Both the position numbers and the translations under genes were made by a program. Below, in pieces: positions 1 through 8,015 of a stretch of 19,082 nucleotides of DNA. Source of the DNA: Desulfobacteraceae bacterium (GTDB lineage: Bacteria; Desulfobacterota; Desulfobacteria; Desulfobacterales; UBA11574); contig JABMQM010000230.1 in NCBI GenBank assembly GCA_013203195.1, positions 1 through 19,082 on the forward strand, read 5' to 3'. Position 1 is the stretch's first letter; each line of letters opens with the position of its first letter. Below the pieces are notes generated by a model. It had not been told where the DNA came from and searched no databases. It saw only the letters and a list, made by a program, of their open reading frames with translations.

Positions 1-337
1 CTGGAAGGGGATGTTTTACTGAAAGCCAGACATGTTAAACGTGACTTAAGTGATCTAAAGTGCCTAAAGTTATGGAGTCTCTTTGCTCCGCTAAATTTAT
101 ATATAATTTGCAGAATTCCTCAACTTTAGATCACTTTAGATCACTTTAGTCACTCTTATGGATCTTTGGCAGAGCCGGAGAACTCTGAACTGGCCCAAAG
201 AACCATGTTTTTCAGGACTAAATCAATCGATCAGAACCACAGCTTACCGGAGCATATCAATCCTCCAAGCATGGCGAAAAGCAATGAGACCATCGTACCG
301 CAAGCACTAAAAACCTTACGGTTTCAATTCATGCGAA
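1..337. other. Non-coding region downstream of the AsmA gene
   Basis: I see no convincing gene here. The region holds the inverted repeat at 41-153, an AT-rich spacer between its arms, and about 180 bp (155-337) with no recognised signal. A short plus-strand reading frame from about 166 to 402 runs into the 3' end of the AsmA gene and has no family character. I see no strong intrinsic terminator for the minus-strand operon directly after the AsmA stop codon; the inverted repeat is the only extended structure. Confidence 0.6.
41..153. repeat. Imperfect inverted repeat with internal 10-bp direct units
   Basis: The left arm (41-71) and right arm (122-153) are reverse complements over about 31 bp with two mismatches and a one-base gap. 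The right arm also carries a tandem unit, TTTAGATCAC followed by CTTTAGATCAC-like sequence, so the arm is internally repetitive. The 50-bp spacer is AT-rich and contains a small GGAG/CTCC hairpin (74-77 with 86-89). This looks like a dispersed intergenic repeat, not a gene-specific operator, but copy number cannot be seen from one window. Confidence 0.7.
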
Positions 338-3300
338 CTATTTATATAATCGTTTTTTTAGATTTTTTCCAGCATCTTTTAGGTTTTCGACGGGTTCTTT
401 AGCCAAATCCTTTACGAGTCCTTTGATTGGAGCTGCGTGGATTTTGGGATCTTCCAGCGGTCCTTTGATATGGATATGCATTTTGGTCAAATCTTCTGCC
501 GTTCGACCAACAATCGGTATAAAACCAAGCGCTTTATCAACGGTTTTAAAAGGTACCAATATCGCCTCTATATTCAGTTCCTGATTGATAAGATCAATCG
601 TGCCTTGACTGTTTACATTCATGGCCTCACTGTCGAAATCCAAATTGTTGAGATTCAGCGTGCCTTTGGCAAATGAAGTTTGGGCTTTTATGCTCTTAAA
701 GGGAATGCCCTTGCTGGAGAATTTTTCGATCATCCTGCCCGAAAAAATTTCTCGGATATGCCTCGTTGAAAGTATTTTGGCGAAAAACTCTCCTGCTTTA
801 CCAATCTTATTTAAACTCCCGGGACCGATCTGTGCATTCAAGTCTCCGTCCAGGCCGGCAAGCAACTCTTTGCTGCTGCCGGTGCGACCCCGCAACCGAC
901 CTTTAAGAGACATGGGGCCATTGAGCGGCAAGTTGTCAATCCCGAGAAGTGGGGCAACCTTTTCCAACGGTAATGCGTTGATATCCGGATCCACTTCAAA
1001 TGGAATGTGGTCCAAATTCCGCAGGTCGGCAGAACCTTTGGTTGTGATGTTGCCACCATCGGTTTCAAAATTTATGTCATAGTTTTTGATTACACCGAGT
1101 TCATAGAAAAGATTCAGTTTCAAATTCTGAAATTTAAACCCCGTATATTGGCCGCGATCTGCCTGCACCTGAAGGTCTGCGGTTAGCTTTCGGGCCAACG
1201 GCGGTAGTTCAGTTTCCCCAATTTTTTCTTGCGGCACAGGTTTTTTTTCCATCCGGCCCTCTTCAGCCTTTGAAGGTTTTGACGAGGGCTTTCCAGCTTT
1301 GTCCTGAAGCAGTAATCGGTCCAAATTCAGATCGGATGAACTGATAAGAAGTTGCGCTTTGGGCTTCACAGGATTTGATATGTGTCCCGACAAAGCGATC
1401 TGCTGGTCATTTACCAGCATGGTCATGGTCTTAATATTGGCAGTGTTGCCGTTTAGCTCTATTTCGGTGTTTCCCTTTTCAACAACCAGGTCAGATGCAG
1501 CCACCTGGAAGCCTGCGTTGCGGGCTGTCACGATTCCGTTGAGCCGACTTTTTGTAGGAGTGGAATACGGAACATGCACATCTAAATTCATATCGAGTGT
1601 GCCGCCTAATTTAAAATCTTTCAATGCAGGAAGCAATTCTGCCAAAGCGGCTAAATCCAGTTGTTTGGCGTACGCCTTGGCCGAAACCAGCATCTTAGGT
1701 GTTCCAATGCCAAAAAACTCTCCGGACAACCGAACCGGTGCCTGGTTGATCCTCGCAGTGATATCTTGCGCGGTGATATTCTTTTTTTTTCGGTTAAATT
1801 TGATTTTGCCCTTCAGGTTATCCATAACCACACTTGCAGGATGGGCTTCTGCACGAACACCCTTTAACACCAACAAACCGTTTGCCGTCCAATTTTTTGG
1901 CCGGACCTGATCATAATCAGCGCTCATATCAATTTCGGCCGATCCTGTTAGGCTTTTCAGTCCGTGCTTCATGAGGATCTTCTCGACGTTTGCATCACTG
2001 GTTGCGACTACCTGCATAGGTCCTTTGGCTCTTAAAGCTACTTTTGGTTGATCGGCAATATTTGCAGCCCGGATGTTAATGGTTGGCAGCGAGAGAGGCC
2101 CGATCTTGGCCTGCACATTGTCGGCAGACAGCACATCATTTTCAAAGTTCACCCTGCCTGTTATTCCTTCAATTTTAGGCAAAGAGAGAGGGAGAGGCAC
2201 CATGATATCATTCAAACTGGCGGTAAGTTTCACCTTTGACAGCAGACGGGCGGGATCCTTCGGCAGCTTAGAAAGACGGATTTCGGGAAGAACCACTTTG
2301 GTTAATGTAATATTGCCGCCGCCCTCACATATCTTTCGAATGACACCCGCATGCGTTCCAAGCAGCTTCCACGGAATCACGGGAATCAAATCGACCAATG
2401 GTAAATCAGATGAAAATTCAGCGCTTTTGATTACCGGATCTTTGCCCCAGCTATGTACATCGGCCTGGGCGTCCAATGAAAGGTTTCCGAGTTTTAGCCC
2501 TAATTTTTCAACTGTTAAATCGTATGGATCGAGTTTCACCTGATAGATAAGTGTTGTTTTTTGTCCCGGTAGCGCGGCTTCAAACAGAGAGGGATCAGTA
2601 TAGGTGATTTGGCTAAGATCAATCACCCCTTTCGAATGGTGGTTTTTGATCAGGTCACCCTCGTAATGTATTTCTAAAGAAACACTGCCGACGAGTTGTT
2701 TTTCAAGAAGACTGTTTTTCAAATATGACTTAACGGCATCTATTGGCAGCGCAGTTATTACCGCTTTCAGTTTTAGGTTTGGATTTTCAATTTTGAGGGT
2801 ATCCGTCAGACCACTGAAGCTTCCTTGAGCTCTAAGTGCTCCCAGATCTGACGTGTCTCCAGCCCGCAGGGCGAGGTTAAAGACCATTTCCTCACCGGGA
2901 GCTATATGGGTTGCCCCTATGTCAACATCCCTATACACACGAACTTGCGTTTGACCGGGGATCGTTAAGGCGTCGTCAATCTCAAGTCGATCGACCTTTA
3001 TAACCAACGTCTCTATTTCGATCTTAACCGGCAGCTGAAAACCGGCAGGCTTGGAGCTGGCAGCAGGTAAACCTATATCTATAGTGCCATTTGCCTTAGA
3101 CGGCGGAGCACCCGGCTGAGCCTTACCCCCTGCCTTGGTTTCTTTTTCTTTAGGCTCCGATGTCTGTTCGTCGGCTGATCCTCGATTCTTGGAATCTTTG
3201 GTCGTGCCTGGTTCAAGCCTTATTTTGACCTCGGAGCCTTCCAACAAAAGTTTGTTCAGCACAACCTTCTTTTTAATCAATGGAGGAATCGAAACATTGG

Positions 3301-3571
3301 TATAAATTCGGGATAGTTTCACATCGCCGGGAAAAGCCGAAGCATCAAGGATAGAAAATCCATCTATTTCCAACCAAAGACCGTGGGAAATGCCCCATGA
3401 TATGCGGCCTAAGTTCACCTCGCCGCCTACGGCTTTCTCCACCTCAGAGACGATGAGGCCATTGTAACGGTTAAGATCTATCAGCTTCGGAAAGATAAGA
3501 ACGACAAGAATCAATACGATCGCAATAATACCAAAGATAATGCCTATTTTTTTTTTGCTGCGATCTTTCAT
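338..3571 (-). CDS. AsmA-family envelope protein
   Basis: This 1077-aa protein is inner-membrane anchored with a large periplasmic body. An N-terminal lysine cluster precedes one hydrophobic helix (about residues 9-28). The sequence after it (PKLIDLNRYNGLIVSEVEKA) is typical of the AsmA N-terminus. The rest alternates short beta-strand-like segments, as expected for the AsmA/TamB-like repeating groove fold thought to move or shield lipids between membranes. Two charged low-complexity linkers rich in K, E, P and S lie near residues 120-165 and 765-805. The C-terminal 200 residues resemble the AsmA_2 part of the family. The start is an ATG 28 bp downstream of the porin stop, with no clear Shine-Dalgarno site, so expression probably depends on the porin message. 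The stop is TAG. It is the last gene of the metal-related unit; a role in outer-membrane assembly or lipid homeostasis is family-based inference. Confidence 0.85.
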   Translation of the reverse strand: MKDRSKKKIGIIFGIIAIVLILVVLIFPKLIDLNRYNGLIVSEVEKAVGGEVNLGRISWGISHGLWLEIDGFSILDASAFPGDVKLSRIYTNVSIPPLIKKKVVLNKLLLEGSEVKIRLEPGTTKDSKNRGSADEQTSEPKEKETKAGGKAQPGAPPSKANGTIDIGLPAASSKPAGFQLPVKIEIETLVIKVDRLEIDDALTIPGQTQVRVYRDVDIGATHIAPGEEMVFNLALRAGDTSDLGALRAQGSFSGLTDTLKIENPNLKLKAVITALPIDAVKSYLKNSLLEKQLVGSVSLEIHYEGDLIKNHHSKGVIDLSQITYTDPSLFEAALPGQKTTLIYQVKLDPYDLTVEKLGLKLGNLSLDAQADVHSWGKDPVIKSAEFSSDLPLVDLIPVIPWKLLGTHAGVIRKICEGGGNITLTKVVLPEIRLSKLPKDPARLLSKVKLTASLNDIMVPLPLSLPKIEGITGRVNFENDVLSADNVQAKIGPLSLPTINIRAANIADQPKVALRAKGPMQVVATSDANVEKILMKHGLKSLTGSAEIDMSADYDQVRPKNWTANGLLVLKGVRAEAHPASVVMDNLKGKIKFNRKKKNITAQDITARINQAPVRLSGEFFGIGTPKMLVSAKAYAKQLDLAALAELLPALKDFKLGGTLDMNLDVHVPYSTPTKSRLNGIVTARNAGFQVAASDLVVEKGNTEIELNGNTANIKTMTMLVNDQQIALSGHISNPVKPKAQLLISSSDLNLDRLLLQDKAGKPSSKPSKAEEGRMEKKPVPQEKIGETELPPLARKLTADLQVQADRGQYTGFKFQNLKLNLFYELGVIKNYDINFETDGGNITTKGSADLRNLDHIPFEVDPDINALPLEKVAPLLGIDNLPLNGPMSLKGRLRGRTGSSKELLAGLDGDLNAQIGPGSLNKIGKAGEFFAKILSTRHIREIFSGRMIEKFSSKGIPFKSIKAQTSFAKGTLNLNNLDFDSEAMNVNSQGTIDLINQELNIEAILVPFKTVDKALGFIPIVGRTAEDLTKMHIHIKGPLEDPKIHAAPIKGLVKDLAKEPVENLKDAGKNLKKRLYK

Positions 3572-3599
3572 GATATAAACGTTTTTTCAGTATCAATTG

Positions 3600-4973
3600 T
3601 TACCAGATCAATTGGAAACGTGCCTGGAAGATATTTGCCCTTCCATTAGCAGCAGGCAGTGATGCTCGATCTTTAACGTATGCATGGATGTAATTAAACA
3701 TCATGCGAACATTTCGATTCTGAATCCAGTTCAACCCTGCGGTTAAATTGTTTTCTTTGCCTCCTTGTATAATTCCGTCATTCAAGTCTACATAGGAATG
3801 TCGTAACGCAAGTTGCCAGGCGCCCCACTCGCCTTTCGTTGGATGGAAAACAGGCTGCGGCGTAACCCCTGTAAAAATACCGGTGGATCGATTGTAATTT
3901 CGATGTTCTCCGGTGATAAAGTAGCTCAAAAACGCGTAGTATCCCCAAAAATCCGGGTCGCCTGCTGCATTTGCATCTAACGAAATATAATAGCACTGTC
4001 CCTGAAAAGACCATGGCCCATAAACCATTGCCAATTCGGCATTGGCCGTATCCCGCCCTTTCCCGGGGATAGGTCCCGTATCCACCAGCCTGTCGTCCGT
4101 AAGACGCGACTCGGGCCTGGTTCGAAATTGCATCGGAGAATCTAAATCTTCCTCATTGCGTGCTCCGTAACTGTAACCCAGTCCGAAATGCAATAGGGTT
4201 CGACCATCTCCCTCATACACCGGAAGACCAAAAACCCGAGCTGTTAAATCAAATCCATTGGCCTCACTAATCTGACTTGCACCTTCTCCCACCGTCGAAA
4301 AAGAACCCGTATTAAAAAAAAACCCCGTTCCCCAGTTTATCCGCCTGTCCGGGTTTAAGCTGTCGTATCTGATGCCGATATTGCGACCAGCACCAAAAGC
4401 CTCATCGGGCAATGCCCTTTCCATAAAGGTAACACGGCTGATGCTGGTGAGATATTCCAGCGAAAACGGTTCTTTCATGTTACCGAGTTTGATTTTCTTA
4501 AGAAAGGGATTTTTTAGATAGCGAATCCAGATGTCCTGAATATCTCTGACGTTGGCAAAATCAATTCCAACCTTAAAATCTACAGTATCGTAGAAATTTC
4601 CATATAGAGAGACGTTCAGCTTGCGAAAGAGTATATTGCTGCCGTTAAGATCAGGAAATGCGTTTTGCAGTTCATCATCGGCATCAATATCACCACCGTC
4701 AACGAGAATTTGTCCATTGATCTCAAACTCAATGTTTTCCTTGCGGCTGTCAATACGAAAAAAACCGTCCTTCACATAGTAGTGCCAATTTCCAATTGGA
4801 CCCCTTACTCCTTTTTCTACTCTATTAGACAATGCGTTGTAAAAGGAATCCATGCTTTTTGTTTGCTCAGAATCGGCCAGTACCTTACCGGCGGCAGTTA
4901 AGTGAAGAAAACAGGACGCCAATATAACAACCTGGGTAAAATATCTTGATACCATGATTGATAGTGTCTTCAT
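3600..4973 (-). CDS. OprP/OprO-type (phosphate-selective porin family) outer-membrane porin
   Basis: The 457-aa precursor begins with a Sec signal peptide (about residues 1-34, ending near LADS). It continues with repeated amphipathic strands, aromatic girdle residues and a C-terminal aromatic residue (ends in QLIW), as expected for a 16-stranded barrel. The early segment with GQILVDGGDIDADDE and RKLNVSLYGNFYDTVDFKVG matches the style of the OprP/OprO family. Family members pass phosphate, polyphosphate or other anions; the real substrate here is unknown. Its ATG overlaps the TGA of the binding-protein gene in an ATGA junction, which implies translational coupling. The neighbouring binding protein suggests that the porin supplies the same periplasmic uptake route. 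Confidence 0.88.
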   Translation of the reverse strand: MKTLSIMVSRYFTQVVILASCFLHLTAAGKVLADSEQTKSMDSFYNALSNRVEKGVRGPIGNWHYYVKDGFFRIDSRKENIEFEINGQILVDGGDIDADDELQNAFPDLNGSNILFRKLNVSLYGNFYDTVDFKVGIDFANVRDIQDIWIRYLKNPFLKKIKLGNMKEPFSLEYLTSISRVTFMERALPDEAFGAGRNIGIRYDSLNPDRRINWGTGFFFNTGSFSTVGEGASQISEANGFDLTARVFGLPVYEGDGRTLLHFGLGYSYGARNEEDLDSPMQFRTRPESRLTDDRLVDTGPIPGKGRDTANAELAMVYGPWSFQGQCYYISLDANAAGDPDFWGYYAFLSYFITGEHRNYNRSTGIFTGVTPQPVFHPTKGEWGAWQLALRHSYVDLNDGIIQGGKENNLTAGLNWIQNRNVRMMFNYIHAYVKDRASLPAANGRANIFQARFQLIW

Positions 4974-5914
4974 TGTTGAAAGGCCGGTTTGAGATTTTTA
5001 CCATTTCGCCGCATAACGCTCAGAAAATCTCCTTGATCCGGTATGTTGCCGCAAGGATCAAATACCAGGCTGTCGACCCCCATAGCTTTTAGCCTTGCGG
5101 CCGACGCCTTCATCGGCTCCTGCTCCCAAATCATCCACTTGGCGGGGTGCTTTTTCAGCATTGCCCTAAGCTCCGACCACTGGGCAGCACTCGGAAACTC
5201 ATCCGGTTCCCAATGCACGCTTTTCATGTTGAGTCCATATCGCCGGGAAAGGTAGTCATAGACAGGATGGGATGCGACCAGAGGCGATAATAGGTTTTTT
5301 GCAGCAATGCGCTTCATCTCGTCGTCAATGGCCAGAAGGTCATTTTCAAGGGCCGTGTAGTTTTTTTTGAAAAAATCTTTCGCTGCCGGTTTCTTGCGGC
5401 TTAGTGCCGCCATGACCACCCCCGCTTGCTTTGCTGCGAGATCAAAATCGAGCCACGTGGTAAAAGCTAGTGATTCATGGGCATGTGCTCCTGCAGCGCC
5501 GTGGCTATGCGTGACAACCTCCTCTGCGGTAATTAACCGGTCTTTGAATTTTGCAGAAGTATCCACCATCTTTGACCGTGGCAGAGAGACCTTGCTCACC
5601 CACTTGGCATAGTTTGCGCCATTGCGAAGGATAAGATCAGCCTTTTGATATGCTGCTATTGTTACGGCATCGGGCATCCAATAGGCCGGATCCCCTTCTG
5701 AAGGGGCTGGAAAAACCACCCTTGCATGATCCCCTGCTATGCGCTCAGCAAAATACTTTAATGGATAATTGACAACGTAGACGGTGAGCTTATCTGACGT
5801 GCCGTTGTCTGCTGCGGCAATTGGCGACGAGCAGGCAATGATTACACATGCCATGCAAAAGAAAACTGTTCTGATTTTGGGTTTTGGATTTTGGAATTCG
5901 GATCGCTTGTTCAC
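4970..5914 (-). CDS. TroA/ZnuA-fold metal-binding protein of an ABC system, atypical ligands
   Basis: This is probably a 314-aa precursor starting at GTG 5914. An upstream ATG (5983) exists, but a strong AAAGGAG lies five bases before the GTG and nothing comparable precedes the ATG. The N-terminus is a Sec signal with a possible lipobox (IIAC, C28) or signal peptidase I cleavage after IAAA. The body shows the cluster A-I layout: ADLILRNGANYAKWV (93-106), a His-rich loop HSHGAAGAHAHE (136-147), TWLD (153-156), SHPVYDYL (215-222) and VFDPCGN (284-290). H216 and D286 fit the third and fourth ZnuA ligands. The first two histidines appear replaced (DPAYWMPD instead of DPH; FTTWLD instead of PHxWLD), so the His loop may bind metal instead. 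It sits downstream of an FtsX-type ABC pair, not a ZnuB/ZnuC pair. Confidence 0.82.
   Translation of the reverse strand: MNKRSEFQNPKPKIRTVFFCMACVIIACSSPIAAADNGTSDKLTVYVVNYPLKYFAERIAGDHARVVFPAPSEGDPAYWMPDAVTIAAYQKADLILRNGANYAKWVSKVSLPRSKMVDTSAKFKDRLITAEEVVTHSHGAAGAHAHESLAFTTWLDFDLAAKQAGVVMAALSRKKPAAKDFFKKNYTALENDLLAIDDEMKRIAAKNLLSPLVASHPVYDYLSRRYGLNMKSVHWEPDEFPSAAQWSELRAMLKKHPAKWMIWEQEPMKASAARLKAMGVDSLVFDPCGNIPDQGDFLSVMRRNGKNLKPAFQQ
5871..5903. repeat. T/G-rich dispersed repeat within the 5' coding end of the binding protein
   Basis: The plus strand reads as iterated GATTTTGG/GGTTTTGG units ending in GGAATTCGGAT. Read on the minus strand it encodes the EFQNPKPKIR stretch of the signal peptide n-region. 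This pattern resembles a T/G-rich intergenic repeat I associate with many environmental bacterial genomes (recollection, not checked). It seems to have been co-opted as coding sequence between the GTG start and the hydrophobic core of the signal peptide. Confidence 0.45.
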
Positions 5915-5997
5915 TTTGTCTCCTTTCGCAGTTTCATTGTCTCTCGCCCGCTCCCGGTGGTCGCTCGAGCTCTCAGAGATCACAGAGATTAATTTTT

Positions 5998-6033
5998 TTA
6001 GTCTGATTTTTTGAGAGGGAAAAATCAGACTAA
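5998..6033. other. Perfect 14-bp hairpin after the GxxExxY gene
   Basis: TTAGTCTGATTTTT (5998-6011) is exactly complementary to AAAAATCAGACTAA (6020-6033) with an 8-nt loop. It starts 5 bp after the GxxExxY stop codon. Downstream in either direction there is no U-tract (minus-strand transcription runs into A residues), so it is not a canonical intrinsic terminator. It may stabilise mRNA ends or be part of the cassette boundary. Confidence 0.7.
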
Positions 6034-6037
6034 AGAC

Positions 6038-6430
6038 TCAGTCCGCTTCCTGCGGGGCATTGATTATCCTCGTTATGCCGTCTTTGAGCAAAGATTCGTT
6101 AAAATTTATCAACAAGCCAAGCGGCTTTTTCGCCAAACGCAAGTAAGTTAAGAGTTGCTTTTTGTGAACAGGCTGAACCCTTTCCACTGATTTTAGTTCT
6201 ACAATAATCTTGTCCTCAACCAGCAGATCTAATCTAAGTCCATGTTCATCTATTTGTTGTCCACGATAACTAATTGGCATAAGTAATTCAGATAGAACAT
6301 TAATCCCCATAGCCTTCAACTCAATTAACATGCATTTGTGGTAAACAGACTCCAACAAGCCCGGTCCAAGCTCTTTATGCACTACTATGGCTGCTTTGAT
6401 AATCTGTGAGGATAGTTGATTAAGTTCCAT
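6038..6430 (-). CDS. GxxExxY-family protein (PD-(D/E)XK-like fold)
   Basis: This 130-aa protein carries the name-giving motif at G24-L-L-E27-S-V-Y30, within HKELGPGLLESVYHKCM. Nuclease-like residues of the PD-(D/E)XK superfamily follow: D68 in LRLDLLV, E78-L-K80 in IIVELKS and Q92 in KKQLLTYL. Length agrees with the family norm of about 125 residues. Start is ATG with AAGGA six bases upstream. The biochemical role of the family is unknown to me; it is often multi-copy in genomes. The gene separates the ABC permease from the binding protein and has its own inverted-repeat flanks, so it is probably an insertion in the operon and not a transporter part. Confidence 0.85.
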   Translation of the reverse strand: MELNQLSSQIIKAAIVVHKELGPGLLESVYHKCMLIELKAMGINVLSELLMPISYRGQQIDEHGLRLDLLVEDKIIVELKSVERVQPVHKKQLLTYLRLAKKPLGLLINFNESLLKDGITRIINAPQEAD

Positions 6431-6564
6431 AAGAGTTCCTTCGATTTATTCAACACCAGAGCCCCTCAGGGGTTTGGTGGTGCTCTGATTTTTTCCTCTC
6501 AAAAAAAATAAAATCATCTCTCTGTGAGCTCTGTGAGAGAATAAAATCCCTTAGAATTTTAGAG

Positions 6565-7746
6565 TTAACGTATAAACAACATCCTGACCAGATCATGTGA
6601 AATCTGGTTAACTACCAAAATCATGACGCCGCAAAGAAGACCGCTAGACAGAACGATAATAAAAATTTCTGCGCCCACTAATCTCGCAATGGTCAATCGG
6701 CTGCAACCTAACTTGAATATGGTTTGTATTTCCCGTTGCCTCAAACGCAATGACAATGCAAAAACGAGAATGACAGCCAGAATGGTCGCCAGGGCAACGA
6801 CTGCTATCACCGCATCCAAAACGTTCTTGATGCGGAAGATGTTTTGAAGCAGACCGTCGATGACTTCTTCAGGCTTGATGATCTGAAGGGTTTCATCTTT
6901 GGAAAGATAACGGCCTCTCAAAATGGTTCCTGATTTATCATCATAGGGTGCCACGATCACTGCGGTAATAGGATAGATGGACGTGTTGCCGTGAAAATGG
7001 AATGAATCGATATTTTTTTTCGTAATTTCCGTATGGTGATAAAGCTTGGCGGTGGCAGCCACATTTGATTGGCTGCGCTTTAAGATAAGCGTGGGATCCG
7101 TAAGATTCGTCACGTCCTGGTGGCCGTGCCCCAGCCCCTGGATGACCCAGGTGGTCTTTATATCCACGAATACCGCCAGATCATCTGAGGTGTGGGATTT
7201 TTGTAAAACACCGACCACTTTCATCTTTAAGGGATACACTCCGGCAAGGTCAAAAAGCGTCTCCGGTGAAGACAACAGGCTGTCTCCCGGTTTGAGTCCC
7301 AGGTTTTCAGCGACTTTGGCTCCCAGTACGCAATCCCCCAGCATAGCAAGATTTCTCCCTTCAGTCACTTTTAACCCGCGAAAATCAAAATAATCCAGGG
7401 TTGTCCCCACGATGGAATTCCCGCGGGCATGAAATCGGGCATATACGGGGATGGGCAACGCCAGATCAGATTCCATTACCCTGTCTGAGGCCTCCATGCT
7501 GATCAGTTCCGGAATTTCGTCACTGAAATAAAGCGAATTCATTACCAGATCAAGAGAACTGCCCTTGGCGCCGATGACAAGGGGTGTCGATACGGCACGG
7601 GACATGAGTTGTTGTTCACTCTCTCCCAACAAAAGCTGGAGGGATACGGGAAGAAATGAAATCAGTGTGATACAGGCAATCAGCGTCGCTGTTCTGATCT
7701 TGTTAGAGCGGATATACTGCCAGGCAATGTAAAGGCTGTCGATCAT
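6565..7746 (-). CDS. FtsX/MacB/LolC-type ABC transporter permease
   Basis: This 393-aa inner-membrane protein has an N-terminal transmembrane helix (about 20-40), a large extracytoplasmic region with MacB_PCD character (about 45-300), and then helices at about 308-332 and 356-380 with the FtsX-domain linker RLRQREIQTIFKLGCSR between them. Type VII permeases usually have a fourth helix after this; here the chain stops 13 residues beyond the third, at RMLFIR. It is either a three-helix variant or C-terminally truncated, and the GxxExxY cassette begins about 25 bp past the stop. It pairs with the upstream ATPase gene. Such systems usually transmit mechanical force to periplasmic partners and do not form a channel. 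The start is ATG with a weak AGAGA-like site. Confidence 0.85.
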   Translation of the reverse strand: MIDSLYIAWQYIRSNKIRTATLIACITLISFLPVSLQLLLGESEQQLMSRAVSTPLVIGAKGSSLDLVMNSLYFSDEIPELISMEASDRVMESDLALPIPVYARFHARGNSIVGTTLDYFDFRGLKVTEGRNLAMLGDCVLGAKVAENLGLKPGDSLLSSPETLFDLAGVYPLKMKVVGVLQKSHTSDDLAVFVDIKTTWVIQGLGHGHQDVTNLTDPTLILKRSQSNVAATAKLYHHTEITKKNIDSFHFHGNTSIYPITAVIVAPYDDKSGTILRGRYLSKDETLQIIKPEEVIDGLLQNIFRIKNVLDAVIAVVALATILAVILVFALSLRLRQREIQTIFKLGCSRLTIARLVGAEIFIIVLSSGLLCGVMILVVNQISHDLVRMLFIR

Positions 7747-7766
7747 GCCAAGTTATCTCTTTTTTT

Positions 7767-8015
7767 ATTAGCCGCAGACTAACGCGGACCTTTTAGCCGA
7801 GAAACTTGCTCGGCTAAAAGCTGTTATGCCCTGCAAGCCAGCGAATGCAAATGTGTAAAACCGATCTATGCCATTTGGAACGTTATTGTGAGAAACACTA
7901 TAGTTTCAATTTTTGAATGCCTCATATGATATTTCGCGAAGCGAAGGCACTTTTTTGTTCGGCCAAGTCGGCCGAACAAATTGTCTGCGCACGTCTGTGT
8001 GCGTCTGCGGTTAAT
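7767..8015. repeat. 249-bp inverted-repeat element between ATPase and permease genes
   Basis: Terminal sequences ATTAGCCGCAGAC (7767-7779) and GTCTGCGGTTAAT (8003-8015) are inverted repeats at 12 of 13 bases, and similarity continues inward to 18 of 23. Internally there is a perfect 12-bp hairpin (7790-7801 with 7809-7820), a perfect 11-bp hairpin (7954-7964 with 7970-7980) and a small TTCGC/GCGAA stem (7933-7945). No reading frame inside resembles a known protein. The right terminus supplies the TAA stop codon of the ATPase gene (8011-8013). It may be a miniature non-autonomous element or a structured intercistronic RNA. Confidence 0.65.

Larger units (their letters stand above)
5970..6539. 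repeat. Inverted-repeat-bounded cassette carrying the GxxExxY gene
   Basis: Sequence left of the GxxExxY gene (about 5970-6029) recurs inverted on its right (about 6484-6539). The inner block at 6013-6029 matches the reverse complement of 6484-6500 at 16 of 17 bases. The outer block TCTCTGTGA-x-CTCTG is present on the right as written (about 6519-6533) and on the left in inverse orientation (about 5975-5989). Spacing within the arms differs, so the arms are old or degenerate. A separate perfect hairpin (5998-6011 with 6020-6033) lies inside the left arm. The unit interrupts the permease-to-binding-protein junction. Inference: a small non-autonomous mobile cassette. Confidence 0.6.

Noticed and set aside
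166..402. 78-aa plus-strand frame at the left edge
   Set aside because: It overlaps the AsmA 3' end, has no family character, and its start lacks a ribosome site.
5998..6033. Intrinsic terminator after the GxxExxY gene
   Set aside because: The stem is perfect, but neither strand has a U-tract after it, so I kept it only as a hairpin.
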